NCBI GenBank assembly: GCA_030824275.1
Contig: JAVBXY010000003.1
Coordinates: 1 to 64,000 of the forward strand
Length of the DNA stretch: 64,000 bases
Source: Rhodocyclaceae bacterium
Lineage (GTDB): Bacteria; Pseudomonadota; Gammaproteobacteria; Burkholderiales; Rhodocyclaceae
Reading direction: 5' to 3'
The position numbers were made by a program, and so were the translations under genes. The notes under the pieces were generated by a model. That model was not told where the DNA came from. It made no database searches and saw nothing but the letters and a program-made list of their open reading frames with translations. Positions 63,073 through 64,000 of the stretch are shown piece after piece. Numbering within the stretch: position 1 is the first letter of the stretch; every line of letters begins with the position of its first letter.

Positions 63073-64000
63073 ATGGAAATGAAGACCCTCTATCTGCTGG
63101 TTCCCCTTGCGCCGTTGTTTGGCGCGATCATCGCCGGTCTGTTCGGCAAGGCAGTCGGTCGCGCTGGCTCCCACGTCATCACCATTGCCGGCGTCGCCGC
63201 GGCCTTCGTCCTCTCGGTCATCATCTGGCAGGACGTACAGGCCGGAAACACCTTCAACGGTGCGGTCTACACCTGGCTGGAGTCGGGCGGTCTCAAGCTT
63301 GAGGTCGGCTTCCTGATCGATAAGCTGACCGTGATGATGATGCTGGTCGTCACCTTCGTTTCCCTGATGGTGCACGTCTATACCATCGGCTATATGGCCG
63401 AAGATCCCGGCTACCAGCGCTTCTTCAGCTACATCTCGCTGTTCACCTTCTCGATGCTGATGCTCGTCATGAGCAACAACTTCGTTCAGCTGTTCTTCGG
63501 TTGGGAAGCGGTAGGTCTGGTTTCCTATCTGCTGATCGGTTTCTGGTACACCCGGCCGACCGCCATCTACGCCAACCTCAAGGCCTTCCTGGTCAATCGC
63601 GTCGGCGACTTCGGCTTCCTGCTCGGCATCGGCCTGATTGCCGCCTACGCCGGCACGCTCGACTACGCTGAAGTCTTCGCCAAGAAAGATGCGCTGGCCG
63701 CCCTGACCGAGACGGTCACCGGCTGGTCCCTGATCACCGCCATTTGCATCTGCCTGTTCATCGGTGCCATGGGCAAGTCGGCACAGGTGCCGCTGCACGT
63801 CTGGCTGCCGGATTCTATGGAAGGCCCGACCCCGATCTCCGCGTTGATCCACGCCGCCACTATGGTGACGGCCGGCATCTTCATGGTCACCCGCATGTCG
63901 CCGCTGTTCGAGCTGTCCGATACCGCGCTGTCCTTCGTGTTGGTCATCGGTGCCATCACCGCGCTGTTCATGGGTTTCCTCGGCATCATCCAGAATGACA
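63073..64000 (+). CDS. nuoL: NADH-quinone oxidoreductase subunit L (cut by window end)
   Basis: The frame is open from ATG 63073 to the window end, giving the first 309 residues. It is the distal proton-pumping antiporter-like subunit. The motifs FFGWEAVGLVSYLLIGFW (key Glu), KSAQVPLHVWLPDSMEGPTP and ALIHAATMVTAGIFM (key Lys/His residues) identify it. The lateral helix and remaining third lie beyond the window. Confidence 0.97.
   Translation, partial: MEMKTLYLLVPLAPLFGAIIAGLFGKAVGRAGSHVITIAGVAAAFVLSVIIWQDVQAGNTFNGAVYTWLESGGLKLEVGFLIDKLTVMMMLVVTFVSLMVHVYTIGYMAEDPGYQRFFSYISLFTFSMLMLVMSNNFVQLFFGWEAVGLVSYLLIGFWYTRPTAIYANLKAFLVNRVGDFGFLLGIGLIAAYAGTLDYAEVFAKKDALAALTETVTGWSLITAICICLFIGAMGKSAQVPLHVWLPDSMEGPTPISALIHAATMVTAGIFMVTRMSPLFELSDTALSFVLVIGAITALFMGFLGIIQND

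Overview
The window reads as an ordinary chromosomal segment of a GC-rich betaproteobacterium, most likely of the Rhodocyclales. That placement is an inference. It rests on gene order (grpE-dnaK-dnaJ; hrcA, nadK-recN; fur/bamE-dapB-carAB-greA/yhbY/rlmE-ftsH-folP-glmM; tpiA-secG-tRNA-Leu-nuoA to nuoL) and on protein character. I see no insertion sequence, prophage, integrase or CRISPR array. Coding density is high and no gene-free stretch exceeds about 240 bases.

Layout. 1-240 is the end of a glutaryl-CoA dehydrogenase. 294-4088 (minus) is the heat-shock operon grpE-dnaK-dnaJ behind a good sigma-32 promoter. 4163-8803 holds a chemoreceptor with a c-type heme motif, an EF-hand-like repeat protein, trxC, and a small exported protein paired with an M48 peptidase. 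8800-13388 is hemH, hrcA, nadK, recN. 13404-25411 is the housekeeping block from fur to glmM. 25647-26696 is a GGDEF protein.

26703-52173 is the accessory heart of the window and is largely about phosphorus. It holds a complete C-P lyase core (phnGHIJKLM), its regulator phnF, phnN, a two-histidine phosphoesterase (DUF1045), a hexapeptide transferase, a FosX-type fosfomycin hydrolase, an EEP-family hydrolase and a phosphonate ABC transporter (phnC, phnD, two phnE). Three phn promoters share a HutC-type operator core, GT(C/A)TAGAC. Between this cluster and pstSCAB lies a compact minus-strand operon: OlsB-like acyltransferase, two GT4 glycosyltransferases, diacylglycerol kinase, phasin-like protein, PlcP-like phosphoesterase, a 33-residue small ORF and possibly an EAL-CBS-GGDEF protein. 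I read it as a candidate membrane-lipid remodelling module for phosphate starvation. Pho-box-like sites with the same spacing to a -10 element precede pstS and the DUF1045-phnN operon. 52307-64000 is tpiA, secG, tRNA-Leu(GAG) and nuoA to nuoL (nuoL cut by the window end).

The most unusual signal is a dispersed 24-25 bp repeat, AAAAGTCGGCGCTGG followed by CGG(G/C)ACGGCG. Eight good and five degenerate copies lie across the window, in both orientations. Most are inside genes and in frame, where they encode KVGAGGTA, (A)VPPAPTF or RR(A/P)ASADF depending on frame. One copy forms a perfect hairpin between convergent genes. It behaves like an intragenic REP/RPE-type or uptake-sequence-type repeat.
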